A stretch of 64,000 bases of DNA from Eubacteriales bacterium. Its GTDB lineage: Bacteria; Bacillota; Clostridia; Oscillospirales; Oscillospiraceae. Shown here in pieces: positions 7,809 to 17,720 of the stretch. The translations under genes and the position numbers were made by a program. Each line of letters opens with the position of its first letter. Within the stretch, counting starts at the first letter, position 1. The notes below the pieces were generated by a model, which had not been told where the DNA came from, did not search any database, and saw nothing but the letters and a program-made list of their open reading frames with translations. The stretch spans positions 28,367-92,366 of the forward strand of contig JAUMWI010000001.1 in assembly GCA_030529725.1 (NCBI GenBank), in the 5' to 3' direction.

Positions 7809-8006
7809 GAAATCTGTAAATACTATTTTTTACCTTTTCATCATTTCTTTTTTTTACTGAACTTACCGATTTCGCAGGAAAATCTGCGCAGGATAAAAGT
7901 GAGGGGAAGACCTTTCCTTTGAACGCGCAGAAAAAAACTTGGGAGCGGAACGGTAGGTCTCCGGCTCTCACTGTACTTCCTTTGAAAAAGGAAGAAAGGA
8001 GAAAAA
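7809..8006 (+). promoter_or_regulatory. Long structured 5' leader, candidate riboswitch or other switching RNA
   Basis: The leader can form several helices. A long-range stem pairs AGTGAG (7898-7903) with CTCACT (7967-7972), extended by AGACCT (7908-7913) with AGGTCT (7955-7960). A local hairpin pairs CGCAG (7873-7877) with CTGCG (7884-7888), and that CTGCG(C) can instead pair with GCGCAG (7925-7930). A perfect 8-bp hairpin, CTTCCTTT / AAAGGAAG (7976-7994), ends just before the AAAGGAG ribosome site, and CCTTTC near 7911-7916 is complementary to GAAAGG within that site. I do not recognise a known class (TPP, FMN, THF, preQ1, cobalamin, T-box signatures are not evident). Ligand unknown. Confidence 0.5.
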
Positions 8007-8591
8007 ATGAAACAGCTTGACACAAAAAAAATCGTAGGATTAAGCATCTTTACCGCAATCGTTGTGGTTCTCCAGCTGATGGGCAGCTTCATCCATTTCG
8101 GTATGTTCTCTATCTCGCTCGTGCTTGTGCCGATCGTCGTGGGTGCTGCGCTCTATGGCGCGGCCTCCGGCGCGTGGCTCGGCTTCGTCTTTGCCATCGT
8201 CGTGCTGATCTCCGGCGACGCGGCGGCGTTTCTCGTTGTCAACCCGCTCGGCACGATCCTCACAGTCATCAGTAAGGGCGTGCTGTGCGGACTTGTTGCG
8301 GGACTTGTCTACAACGCACTCAAAGAGAAGAAGGACTCTGCCGCCGTGATGGCGTCCGCTGTCATCTGTCCCGTGGTCAACACGGGCGTGTTCCTCATCG
8401 GCTGCGTGCTGTTCTTTATGAAAGAGCCGCTGACCGGCTGGGCGCAGGCACTCGGCTTTGGGGACGATGTGGTGAAGTATATGTTCCTCGGTCTCGCGGG
8501 CGGCAACTTCGTCTTTGAGCTGCTTTTCAACGTGGCGCTTTCGCCCGTGATCGTGAGGCTCATCAAGCTCGGCAAGAGCAGAATTCGGTAA
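8007..8591 (+). CDS. ECF transporter S component, substrate unknown
   Basis: This 194-aa membrane protein has about six hydrophobic segments (from KKIVGLSIFTAIVVVLQ onward) and the general look of vitamin-binding S components of energy-coupling factor transporters, including the small-residue helix GAALYGAASGAWLGF that packs against the T subunit. It ends in a basic tail KLGKSRIR. No substrate-specific signature (thiamine, riboflavin, folate, biotin) was recognised. AAAGGAG precedes ATG. No A or T subunit lies nearby, as expected for group II systems. The long leader suggests control by the transported compound. Confidence 0.8.
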   Translation: MKQLDTKKIVGLSIFTAIVVVLQLMGSFIHFGMFSISLVLVPIVVGAALYGAASGAWLGFVFAIVVLISGDAAAFLVVNPLGTILTVISKGVLCGLVAGLVYNALKEKKDSAAVMASAVICPVVNTGVFLIGCVLFFMKEPLTGWAQALGFGDDVVKYMFLGLAGGNFVFELLFNVALSPVIVRLIKLGKSRIR

Positions 8592-8598
8592 CACGCAG

Positions 8599-8627
8599 AC
8601 AGGTCGGTAAACCGCCGACCTGTTTTT
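8599..8627 (+). terminator. Terminator after the ECF S-component gene
   Basis: ACAGGTCGG (8599-8607) pairs with CCGACCTGT (8615-8623), followed by TTTTT. Confidence 0.93.
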
Positions 8628-8638
8628 CTTGTTAAATT

Positions 8639-8666
8639 ATTGTACAAAAGATTTGCTTTGTACAAT
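8639..8666. promoter_or_regulatory. Perfect 10-bp inverted repeat upstream of the XRE gene, likely operator
   Basis: ATTGTACAAA (8639-8648) and TTTGTACAAT (8657-8666) form a perfect inverted repeat with an 8-nt spacer. The right half contains a TACAAT -10-like box. It lies about 138 bp upstream of the membrane-anchored XRE regulator. It is not followed by a T run, so I read it as a protein-binding site rather than a terminator. The 8667-8803 stretch otherwise holds only a weak GAAAAAGC..GCTTTTTC repeat. Confidence 0.55.
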
Positions 8667-8803
8667 GATAAATTGACTGTGCACGAGATGGAGAAAGGAA
8701 AAGGGGACTGTTCGGTAGAAAAAGCGGTGCAGACAAGTAATTCTACGGTCAGTCGGTTGCTTTTTCCGCCGATTTTCGCTTTAATAAAGGCGAGGTGACA
8801 CCT

Positions 8804-9883
8804 ATGACTATGGACAAAGAGAGCTTTGGCGCAGCGCTCGCCGAGCATCGAAAGAAGCAGGGCATGACACAGCGGCAGCTGGCGGACAAGCTGAACGTGA
8901 CCGACAAAGCGGTGAGCAAGTGGGAGCGCGGGCTCAGCTACCCCGACGTGACGCTCCTGGAACCGCTTGCCGACGCATTGTCCGTCAGCGTAGAGACGCT
9001 GCTGCGCTGTGAAGGTCCTGCACCGATCAGAAAGGACGAAACGATGCAGGAAGAACAAAAACAGCAGGAACCCATTCAAAACCTCGTCGAGCTGTCGAGC
9101 GAAAACCTAAAGCGCGAACGCAGACGATCAAAAAAGTGGATCGCCGCCGTCGCCGCGATTTTGATCGTGGTCACGATTGCCGGAAATCTGTATTACCGCG
9201 CGGAGCAAAAGCACATTCACCGCGTGGAGAATATGGGCACCGTGATGTTGGTGGAAAAGGACGGAACTGACACCTATCTCTATGTCGAGTCTTTGGACAG
9301 GGAGCATATGCTCAAGCTCAAAGGAACAGAGGATTTTGACCGCTCGGCGCGTTTGCAGATGCATGGGCTTCGGTCGGATGATGGTTTTACCATGCAGGTA
9401 CGCACGTCCGACTCGCTCCCGTATTACCGTATGGTCTACGACTGGGACGACAGAACGTATGAGGGCACGATCTCGGAGTGCAGCGGTGTTGTAGCATACT
9501 ATGCGTGGGAGGATCTGTACGGCGCGGACTGCAAAATCGACAAGCAGCATACGGATGGCGTAAAGCTCGACGCGCCGCTGTGGCATTATGACGAGACCTA
9601 TTGCATGACGAGCGAGAATACGATCCGGTTTTATACGTATCTGCCGGAACTGGATCAGTATTACCGGAATGATCTCAATGTCGGCAGACCTTGGCGTGTG
9701 GCAAGCTTCCGTAAGGACGAGGTGATCGACTGGCAGAGCATTGACTGCGACTGTGACGGAGAACTGGAACTGATCGTTCACACGCGCTGGTCGGAGACAC
9801 CGTATGCGCTTTATGACGAGCCGTGGGGCAGAGTAACACAATTTTTGTCCGAGGCAGAATATCTAAAACTGACAGCAGAATAA
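8804..9883 (+). CDS. Membrane-anchored XRE-family transcriptional regulator
   Basis: The 360-aa protein has an N-terminal HTH_3 domain (about residues 5-62; MTQRQLADKLNVTDKAVSKWERG), a charged linker rich in E/Q/K, one membrane helix (about residues 112-130; WIAAVAAILIVVTIAGNLYY) and a long, presumably extracellular, C-terminal region of about 225 residues. That region is rich in Y, W, D and contains DCDCDGELELIVHTRW, resembling an FG-GAP/calcium-like repeat. This looks like a one-component sensor that binds DNA inside and senses outside the membrane. ATG 8804 has GAGGTG 6-7 nt upstream; GTG 8795 is part of that site. Target genes are unknown. Confidence 0.82.
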   Translation: MTMDKESFGAALAEHRKKQGMTQRQLADKLNVTDKAVSKWERGLSYPDVTLLEPLADALSVSVETLLRCEGPAPIRKDETMQEEQKQQEPIQNLVELSSENLKRERRRSKKWIAAVAAILIVVTIAGNLYYRAEQKHIHRVENMGTVMLVEKDGTDTYLYVESLDREHMLKLKGTEDFDRSARLQMHGLRSDDGFTMQVRTSDSLPYYRMVYDWDDRTYEGTISECSGVVAYYAWEDLYGADCKIDKQHTDGVKLDAPLWHYDETYCMTSENTIRFYTYLPELDQYYRNDLNVGRPWRVASFRKDEVIDWQSIDCDCDGELELIVHTRWSETPYALYDEPWGRVTQFLSEAEYLKLTAE

Positions 9884-9918
9884 AAAGGAAAAGGCAGCGC
9901 GTTTGCGCTGCCTTTTCC
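9882..9918 (-). terminator. rnpB terminator, also placed to end the XRE gene
   Basis: GGAAAAGGCAGCGC (9887-9900) pairs perfectly with GCGCTGCCTTTTCC (9905-9918) around a GTTT loop. On the minus strand a TTTTT run follows, so it ends RNase P RNA. On the plus strand it starts three bases after the XRE stop codon. Confidence 0.9.
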
Positions 9919-9925
9919 GTATCGA

Positions 9926-10272
9926 ACGAGCAAAACTGTAAGCCGGGTTCTGTATCTGACAGTCATCTATCTTGGCGCACCGTTGCCGATACGCTCCAGC
10001 CACCTCGGGAGCGGCCGGGCAAGCCTATTGCTCCCATAGCGGTGTTGCTCCGGATAGAGTTTACAGCGATGGACACTTTTACGCGCCATCGGGTGAGCTC
10101 TTACCTCGCCTTTCCACCCTTACCTTATCTTGCGACAAGGCGGTATCTCTCTGTTGCACTTTTCCTAAGATCGCTCTCGGCGGGCGTTACCCGTTATCCT
10201 TGCCCTGTGGAGCCCGGACTTTCCTCATGTACGACCTTTCGGTCTGCACACGCGACTGTCTGTTTTACTCGC
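9926..10272 (-). ncRNA. rnpB: RNase P RNA
   Basis: Read on the minus strand, the universally conserved 5' block GAGGAAAGTCCGGGCTCC lies near 10235-10205, and the conserved 3' block ACAGAACCCGGCTTAC near 9952-9937. GAGTAAAAC at the 5' end pairs with GTTTTGCTC at the 3' end to form P1, which sets the ends at about 10272 and 9926 (about 347 nt). It is the catalytic RNA that removes tRNA 5' leaders. It has its own promoter and terminator and sits opposite to the flanking genes. Confidence 0.96.
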
Positions 10273-10279
10273 AAAAGGT

Positions 10280-10309
10280 ATTTTAGCCCAAATAACGTCA
10301 AATTGTCAA
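10280..10309 (-). promoter_or_regulatory. rnpB promoter
   Basis: On the minus strand, -35 TTGACA (10309-10304), an 18-nt spacer and -10 TAAAAT (10285-10280) place the start at about 10273, exactly at the predicted 5' end of RNase P RNA. Confidence 0.85.
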
Positions 10310-10334
10310 GGGAAAGAAAAATTTACCGGCCGCG

Positions 10335-10363
10335 TTGCTATTTATTTCTGATTGCGCTATACT
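10335..10363 (+). promoter_or_regulatory. murD promoter
   Basis: TTGCTA (10335-10340), 17-nt spacer and TATACT (10358-10363); a second overlapping TATACT follows at 10363-10368. It lies 40 nt before murD and is divergent from the rnpB promoter. Confidence 0.65.
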
Positions 10364-10403
10364 ATACTGGTAAGAAAATCATTACGGAAAGGAAGCTTCT
10401 GCC

Positions 10404-11780
10404 ATGACAATCGGGGATTATCTCCGTTCACTCAAGGGAAAGACTGTTGCTGTACTCGGCATCGGAGTTTCCAACACACCGCTTATTACGCTGCTTTGTA
10501 AGCATGGAATCAGAACCATTGCCTGCGATAAAAAGAGCCGCACCGCCCTCGGGGAAACGGCAGCAGAACTCGAAACGATGGGGGCAGAGCTTCATTTGGG
10601 AGAACGCTATCTTGATGACCTTTCAGTCGATGTGATCTTCCGCACGCCGGGAATGCGTCCCGACGTGCCGCAGCTGACGGCTGCACGCGAGCAGGGAAGT
10701 GTCATCACCTCAGAAATGGAAGTTTTCTTTGAGGTTTGTCCCTGCATGACGATCGGCGTGACCGGCAGTGACGGAAAGACAACAACCACAAGCATTATTG
10801 CCGAAATACTCAAAGCCGCAGGGAAAGCGGTCTGGCTTGGCGGTAACATCGGGCATCCTTTGCTCTGCGACGTGGAGAAAATGACGAAGGACGATGTTGT
10901 GGTGGTCGAGCTGTCCTCGTTCCAGCTGCAGGACATGACGCGCTCGCCGCATATCGCGGTGGTGACGAATCTTGCGCCCAACCATCTGGATTGGCACACA
11001 GGGATGGAAGAATACATTGCAGCAAAGAAAAATATCTTTCTGCATCAAAGCAAGGACGATATTCTCATCCTCAACGCCGACAATGAAACATCTGCACCGC
11101 TTGCGCCCGAGGCAAAAGGCGAGGTGCGGTACTTCTCGCGCAAGAGAGAGATCGAAAACGGCGCGTTTTTGAGTGGTGGAACGGTATTCCACGCAGTGGA
11201 CGGCAAAAGGCTTCCCGTTGTGGAGGAGAACCACATCAAGCTGCCGGGGCAGCACAACATTGAAAACTATATGGCAGCATTTTGTGTGCTGCGTGATCTG
11301 GTCGAGCCAAATATCATGGACGAGGTCGCTCGCACCTTTTCGGGCGTTGAGCATCGCATTGAGCCGGTGCGCGAAGTGCGCGGCGTGAAGTGGTACAACG
11401 ATTCCATCGCATCGAGTCCCACGCGCACGATTGCCGGACTGCGCGCATTTGACGATAAAGTGATCCTGATCGCCGGCGGATACGACAAGCATATTCCCTT
11501 TACACCGCTTGCACCGGAGATTATTGCGCATGTCAAGCTGCTCATTCTGTGCGGCGCGACTGCAGAGGCCATCGAGCAGGCGGTGAGAGACTGCCCGAAC
11601 TATCACGGTTCGCCGGAGATCATCCGCTGCGGCAGTTTGCGAGAGTGTGTCGAGACCGCGAACGCACGCGCACAGCGCGGTGACATCGTGACGCTCTCAC
11701 CGGCCTGCGCCGCCTTCGATCAGTTCCGCGACTTTATGGAGCGCGGCAGAGTGTTCAAGGAAATGGTGAATGCACTGTAA
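10404..11780 (+). CDS. murD: UDP-N-acetylmuramoyl-L-alanine--D-glutamate ligase MurD
   Basis: MurD adds D-glutamate to UDP-MurNAc-L-Ala in the cytoplasm. The 458-aa protein has an N-terminal Rossmann-like domain (VAVLGIGVSNTPL), the ATP-binding loop GVTGSDGKTTTTS (about residues 115-127), the Mur ligase motifs ELSSFQLQ, TNLAPNHLDWH and EHRIEPV..V.WYNDSIASSP, and the C-terminal domain with LSPACAAFDQF. Unlike the classic dcw cluster, no other mur or fts gene is adjacent. The downstream yunB starts 50 nt later. AAAGGAAG lies upstream of ATG. Confidence 0.96.
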   Translation: MTIGDYLRSLKGKTVAVLGIGVSNTPLITLLCKHGIRTIACDKKSRTALGETAAELETMGAELHLGERYLDDLSVDVIFRTPGMRPDVPQLTAAREQGSVITSEMEVFFEVCPCMTIGVTGSDGKTTTTSIIAEILKAAGKAVWLGGNIGHPLLCDVEKMTKDDVVVVELSSFQLQDMTRSPHIAVVTNLAPNHLDWHTGMEEYIAAKKNIFLHQSKDDILILNADNETSAPLAPEAKGEVRYFSRKREIENGAFLSGGTVFHAVDGKRLPVVEENHIKLPGQHNIENYMAAFCVLRDLVEPNIMDEVARTFSGVEHRIEPVREVRGVKWYNDSIASSPTRTIAGLRAFDDKVILIAGGYDKHIPFTPLAPEIIAHVKLLILCGATAEAIEQAVRDCPNYHGSPEIIRCGSLRECVETANARAQRGDIVTLSPACAAFDQFRDFMERGRVFKEMVNAL

Positions 11781-11830
11781 AAAGGCATAGGGAAAAGCTG
11801 TCGGCGCATATCCTGCCGTGAGGTGGGAAA

Positions 11831-14577
<2,747 letters not shown>

Positions 14578-14587
14578 GGAGAGAGCG

Positions 14588-14971
14588 ATGACGGAAGTGG
14601 TAGCTGCTCTGATTTGGAGCGGAGAAAAATTTATGATCTGTCAGCGTCCGGCACACAAAGCGCGTGGACTTCTGTGGGAGTTTGTCGGCGGAAAAGTTGA
14701 AAGGGGCGAGACAGGGGAACAGGCACTGATCCGTGAGTGCCGCGAGGAGCTTGCGATAACCGTTAGACCGCTTGATATCTTTATGGACGTGGTGCACGAG
14801 TATCCGGATCTCACGATTCATCTGACACTTTTTAATGCCTCGATCGCCGAGGGCATACCGCAGATGTTGGAGCATAATGATATCCGGTGGATTACGGTGG
14901 GGGAGATCGACGAATACCAGTTTTGTCCGGCGGATGAAATGGTTTTATCCCGCCTGAGAGGTGGCAAGTGA
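14588..14971 (+). CDS. NUDIX hydrolase, MutT-like (deoxy)nucleoside triphosphate pyrophosphohydrolase
   Basis: This 127-aa protein opens TEVVAALIWSGEKFMICQRP and carries a full NUDIX box, GGKVERGETGEQALIRECREEL, matching Gx5Ex7REUxEExGU except that the last glycine is not kept. The RP..K.RGLLWEFVGGK segment is typical of MutT/8-oxo-dGTP pyrophosphohydrolases that clean the nucleotide pool. The position between ligA and an alkylation-repair gene fits a DNA maintenance role. AAGGAGAG precedes ATG; the stop overlaps the next start as TGATG. Confidence 0.88.
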   Translation: MTEVVAALIWSGEKFMICQRPAHKARGLLWEFVGGKVERGETGEQALIRECREELAITVRPLDIFMDVVHEYPDLTIHLTLFNASIAEGIPQMLEHNDIRWITVGEIDEYQFCPADEMVLSRLRGGK

Positions 14972-15654
14972 TGGATATTCATGAAGAAGTGCTGCAAAGA
15001 CTCTTTGCTTTACAGGACCTGGAGTATAAAGATTTCCAAGCAAAGCTGATGCCGACAGTCCCTAAAGAAAGCATTATCGGCGTTCGCACACCGCTTTTGC
15101 GCAAGCTCGCAAAGGAATTTGCGAAGCGGGAGGAGATCGGTGCGTTTCTGGATACCCTACCGCATCACTATTACGATGAGAACAACCTGCACGGTTTCCT
15201 GCTCTGCGAGGACAGGGACTTTGCTCGTGTCGTTGAGCGGCTCGATGTCTTTTTGCCCTATGTTGACAACTGGGCAACCTGCGATCTGATGAGTCCGAAG
15301 GTGTTCAAACGGCACAGGGGCGAGCTTTTACCGCACATTAAACGCTGGATCAGCTCCGATGCGGCCTATACCGTTCGGTTTGGGATAGAAATGCTTCAGT
15401 CGCACTATCTCGATGATGACTTTCTACCCGAATACCTTTCGTTTGCGGTTGTGGAAAGCGAAGAGTATTATGTCAACATGATGGTTGCATGGTTTTTTGC
15501 AACCGCACTTGCCAAGCAGCACGATGCGGCTGTTGTTTATCTGGAGCAAAACTGCCTGCCGCAGTGGACGCACAACAAAACCATTCAGAAAGCGTTGGAG
15601 AGTTACCGTATTTCGGACGAACAGAAAGCGTATCTGCGTACGCTCAAGCGGTGA
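14971..15654 (+). CDS. DNA alkylation repair protein, AlkD-like HEAT-repeat glycosylase
   Basis: The 227-aa protein is mostly helical with the AlkD family pattern: YKDFQAKLMPTVPKESIIGVRTPLLRKLAKEF near the N-terminus, then D.ATCDLMSPKVFKRH (D-W-A-TCD region around residue 105, binding the DNA backbone) and HNKTIQKALESYRIS near the end. AlkD-type enzymes remove alkylated purines. This shorter clade is often annotated only as DNA alkylation repair protein. ATG 14971 shares its A with the NUDIX stop and has GAGGTGG 6 nt before; the in-frame GTG at 14968 is less likely. Confidence 0.87.
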   Translation: MDIHEEVLQRLFALQDLEYKDFQAKLMPTVPKESIIGVRTPLLRKLAKEFAKREEIGAFLDTLPHHYYDENNLHGFLLCEDRDFARVVERLDVFLPYVDNWATCDLMSPKVFKRHRGELLPHIKRWISSDAAYTVRFGIEMLQSHYLDDDFLPEYLSFAVVESEEYYVNMMVAWFFATALAKQHDAAVVYLEQNCLPQWTHNKTIQKALESYRISDEQKAYLRTLKR

Positions 15655-15680
15655 GGGAATGCAGGACTGAAAACAAGCGG

Positions 15681-15717
15681 AAAAAATGTGCCATGCGTCA
15701 AGCATGGCACATTTTTT
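15681..15717. terminator. Bidirectional terminator between the AlkD-like gene and cotJC
   Basis: AAAAAATGTGCCATGC (15681-15696) and GCATGGCACATTTTTT (15702-15717) form a perfect stem with GTCAA loop. A and T runs on both sides serve both convergent genes. Confidence 0.93.
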
Positions 15718-15725
15718 TGCAGCAG

Positions 15726-16322
15726 TTATTTGTCAAAGCTCGGATTGATATAGTAAACATTTTTCTGATCCAGCTTTTCCCTTGCCAGACGAAGCCCTTC
15801 GCCGAAGCGCTGGAAGTGTACGATCTCACGGGCACGCAGGAACTTGATGACATCGTTGACGTCAGGATCATCGGAAAGACGCAGAATGTTGTCGTAGGTT
15901 GTGCGCGCCTTCTGCTCGGCGGCAAGGTCCTCGGTGAGATCGGTGATGAGGTCACCCTTGGATTGCATTGTTGCCGCTGTCCAGGGCGTGCCGGACGCGA
16001 ACTGCGGATAGATCCCCGTGGTGTGATCGACAAAGTAGGTGTCAAAACCGGCGGTCTTGATCTGATCCTCGGTCAGATTGCGCGTAAGCTGGTGGACGAT
16101 CGTACCGACCATTTCCAGGTGTCCCAGTTCCTCTGTACCGATATCGGTCAGCAGACCCTTGAGTTCGGGGTAAGGCATGGAATAGCGCTGGGACAGGTAT
16201 CGCAGCGATGCGCCGAGTTCTCCGTCCGGTCCGCCATACTGACTGATGATCACGGCCGCCAGCTTCGGATTGGGAGTGGTAATTCTGACGGGATACTGTA
16301 ACTTTTTCTCATATACAAACAT
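15726..16322 (-). CDS. cotJC: CotJC-like spore coat protein, manganese catalase family
   Basis: The 198-aa protein is a ferritin-like four-helix bundle of the manganese catalase family. The metal-ligand motifs are visible: LGASLRYLSQRY, IGTEELGHLEMVGTIVHQL (E..ExxH), LAAEQKARTTYDNI and LRAREIVHFQRFGEGL (E..xxH). It is the short CotJC form that sits in the inner spore coat and may break down peroxide. ATG 16322 has GGAGGGG 8 nt upstream and shares one base with the stop of the preceding gene (TAATG), so it is translationally coupled to the CotJA-CotJB fusion. Confidence 0.93.
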   Translation of the reverse strand: MFVYEKKLQYPVRITTPNPKLAAVIISQYGGPDGELGASLRYLSQRYSMPYPELKGLLTDIGTEELGHLEMVGTIVHQLTRNLTEDQIKTAGFDTYFVDHTTGIYPQFASGTPWTAATMQSKGDLITDLTEDLAAEQKARTTYDNILRLSDDPDVNDVIKFLRAREIVHFQRFGEGLRLAREKLDQKNVYYINPSFDK

Positions 16323-16825
16323 TATTGATTCCCCTCCAAATCCCAAGGCCAGGGATTATCCAGCCATTTGAAGCTGCCCGGCGTCAGATCGGTCTGCAGA
16401 AGCGGACCGTATAGTTCTTCATATCTTTCACGACCCTCTCGGCCAAGCTTGATATAAGACCAATAGAGATTTAAAACCTCGGCATCGTTTGCATGCGTTG
16501 TAAGATAGAGTCCAAGCTCGTCGATCGCAAAATCGATCGCCATCAGCTCGGACAGCGCGGTGTTATTTGCCGGGAAACGGGTTTTCAGTTCCTTGTGGAA
16601 GGGAAGATACAGTCCGGGGAACAGCGTGCCGGCATTCAATGCATCCTGCTGTGAAAAACGCTCAGGATTGTTCTCCTGCATCGGAACATAAGGAAATACC
16701 AGGGGAGCGCATTTGCCGGGCAAAGTACCACAGCCGGTTCCGCAAATACCCGATTGCGCAGTCTGACTGCTGCTCTGATTGCTCTGGTTGCTCTGACTGG
16801 TTTGAGAGGCTTTCGTAGATTCCAA
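16322..16825 (-). CDS. CotJA-CotJB fusion spore coat protein
   Basis: The 167-aa protein joins two coat proteins that are normally separate genes. After a low-complexity S/Q/N-rich N-terminus (about residues 1-30) comes a Cys-containing stretch (CGTGCGTLPGKC) and a CotJA-like segment (YVPMQ..NPERFSQQDALNAGTLFPGLYLPF), then a full CotJB-like segment (LMAIDFAIDELGLYLTTHANDAEVL...YEELYGPL...WLDNPWPWDL). I chose TTG 16825 because AGGAGG lies 7 nt upstream; the open frame continues upstream but would run into divergent cwlD. In Bacillus cotJABC is a SigE operon. Confidence 0.88.
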   Translation of the reverse strand: MESTKASQTSQSNQSNQSSSQTAQSGICGTGCGTLPGKCAPLVFPYVPMQENNPERFSQQDALNAGTLFPGLYLPFHKELKTRFPANNTALSELMAIDFAIDELGLYLTTHANDAEVLNLYWSYIKLGREGRERYEELYGPLLQTDLTPGSFKWLDNPWPWDLEGNQ

Positions 16826-16846
16826 AGAAATTCCTCCTTGACGATA

Positions 16847-16875
16847 GTTGAGCGATCCGCTCAACCCATCATATG
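16847..16875 (-). promoter_or_regulatory. cotJ leader: perfect hairpin and possible sporulation-type -10 box
   Basis: GTTGAGCG / CGCTCAAC (16847-16854 and 16858-16865) is a perfect 8-bp palindrome with a 3-nt loop just upstream of the AGGAGG site. Further upstream on the minus strand is CATATGAT (16875-16868), which resembles SigE/SigK -10 boxes (CATAcaaT). No clear matching -35 was found, so promoter identity is uncertain. Confidence 0.4.
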
Positions 16876-16994
16876 CGCGAGAAGAAAAATGGGAATCGGG
16901 ACTTTTCTTTTTGTTCAATGTTTGATATAATCGAAATACAAGGACAAGACATATCCGAAGCATTTGCCTCATACCATTGGGGGGGTGAGGTAAC

Positions 16995-17702
16995 GTGTTT
17001 GTTGTAATAAAGAAAAAGGATCTTTTGCTTGGTGCAGCACTATTCTTGACACTCAGCATTTATTTGAGTCTAACGATGCTCAGGCCTTCCATTTCTGTGT
17101 TTTCTTCTCAGCCGGAAGAGAACAGAACGATCGTTGTTGATGCGGGGCACGGCGGGGAGGACGGAGGAGCTGTCTCTGCTGACGGCGTTGTTGAGAGTCA
17201 CATCAACCTTGCGATCGCAAAGGATGTCGATGTGCTGCTCACATTTCTGGGCGAAAAGACGCTGATGACGCGCACAGAGGACATTTCGATCCATTCGCAG
17301 GGCGCGGAAACGCTGCATCAGAAAAAAGCTTCTGATTTGAAAAACCGTGTTGAGCTGGTCAATACTTCACCGAATGCGATCCTTCTGAGCATTCACCAAA
17401 ACAGTCTTCCGACCGCAAGATCCGTACGCGGTGCGCAGGTCTTTTATGGGAAGAACGAACCGAGCGACGTGTATGCGAACTCGATGCAGAACGCTTTGAA
17501 CTATGCGATCAATGAGAAGGAAAAAGACGCAAAGGCAATCCCTTCGAGGGTTTATTTGATGAAAAATGTGACTGCACCGGCTGTTCTGGTGGAATGTGGT
17601 TTTCTGTCAAACGGCGCCGATACGGAGTTGCTTCAACAGGAGAACTATCAGAAAAAACTTGCTGTCGTGATCGTGGCGGGCTTTTTGGACGCAGAGATAT
17701 GA
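16995..17702 (+). CDS. cwlD: N-acetylmuramoyl-L-alanine amidase CwlD
   Basis: CwlD removes peptide side chains from muramic acid so that muramic-delta-lactam can form in spore cortex. The 235-aa protein has an N-terminal signal-anchor helix (LLLGAALFLTLSIYLSL) and an Amidase_3 domain: VVDAGHGGEDGGAV (zinc His), E67-like VVESHINL, LLSIHQNSLP (second zinc His) and VECGFLSN near the C-terminus. The start is GTG 16995 preceded by GAGGT. It is divergent from the cotJ operon and 18 nt upstream of radA. Confidence 0.94.
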   Translation: MFVVIKKKDLLLGAALFLTLSIYLSLTMLRPSISVFSSQPEENRTIVVDAGHGGEDGGAVSADGVVESHINLAIAKDVDVLLTFLGEKTLMTRTEDISIHSQGAETLHQKKASDLKNRVELVNTSPNAILLSIHQNSLPTARSVRGAQVFYGKNEPSDVYANSMQNALNYAINEKEKDAKAIPSRVYLMKNVTAPAVLVECGFLSNGADTELLQQENYQKKLAVVIVAGFLDAEI

Positions 17703-17720
17703 CAGGGAAGAGGGATACGA

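Noticed and set aside
7700-8006. Match of the ECF leader to THF, TPP, FMN, preQ1, cobalamin or T-box RNAs
   Set aside because: Short look-alikes occur (GGGGGAGTAG, CCTTTGAAC) but the conserved cores of these classes are missing.
8688-8798. A 36-codon frame ending inside the XRE ribosome site
   Set aside because: No Shine-Dalgarno, no recognisable pattern; a leader peptide is possible but unsupported.
9823-10407. Open frames across 9.8-10.4 kb on the plus strand
   Set aside because: They cover RNase P RNA, which is transcribed from the other strand with its own promoter and terminator.
16826-17059. Upstream extension of the CotJA-CotJB frame to an ATG at 17059
   Set aside because: It would overlap the start of divergent cwlD, and the AGGAGG site points to TTG 16825.
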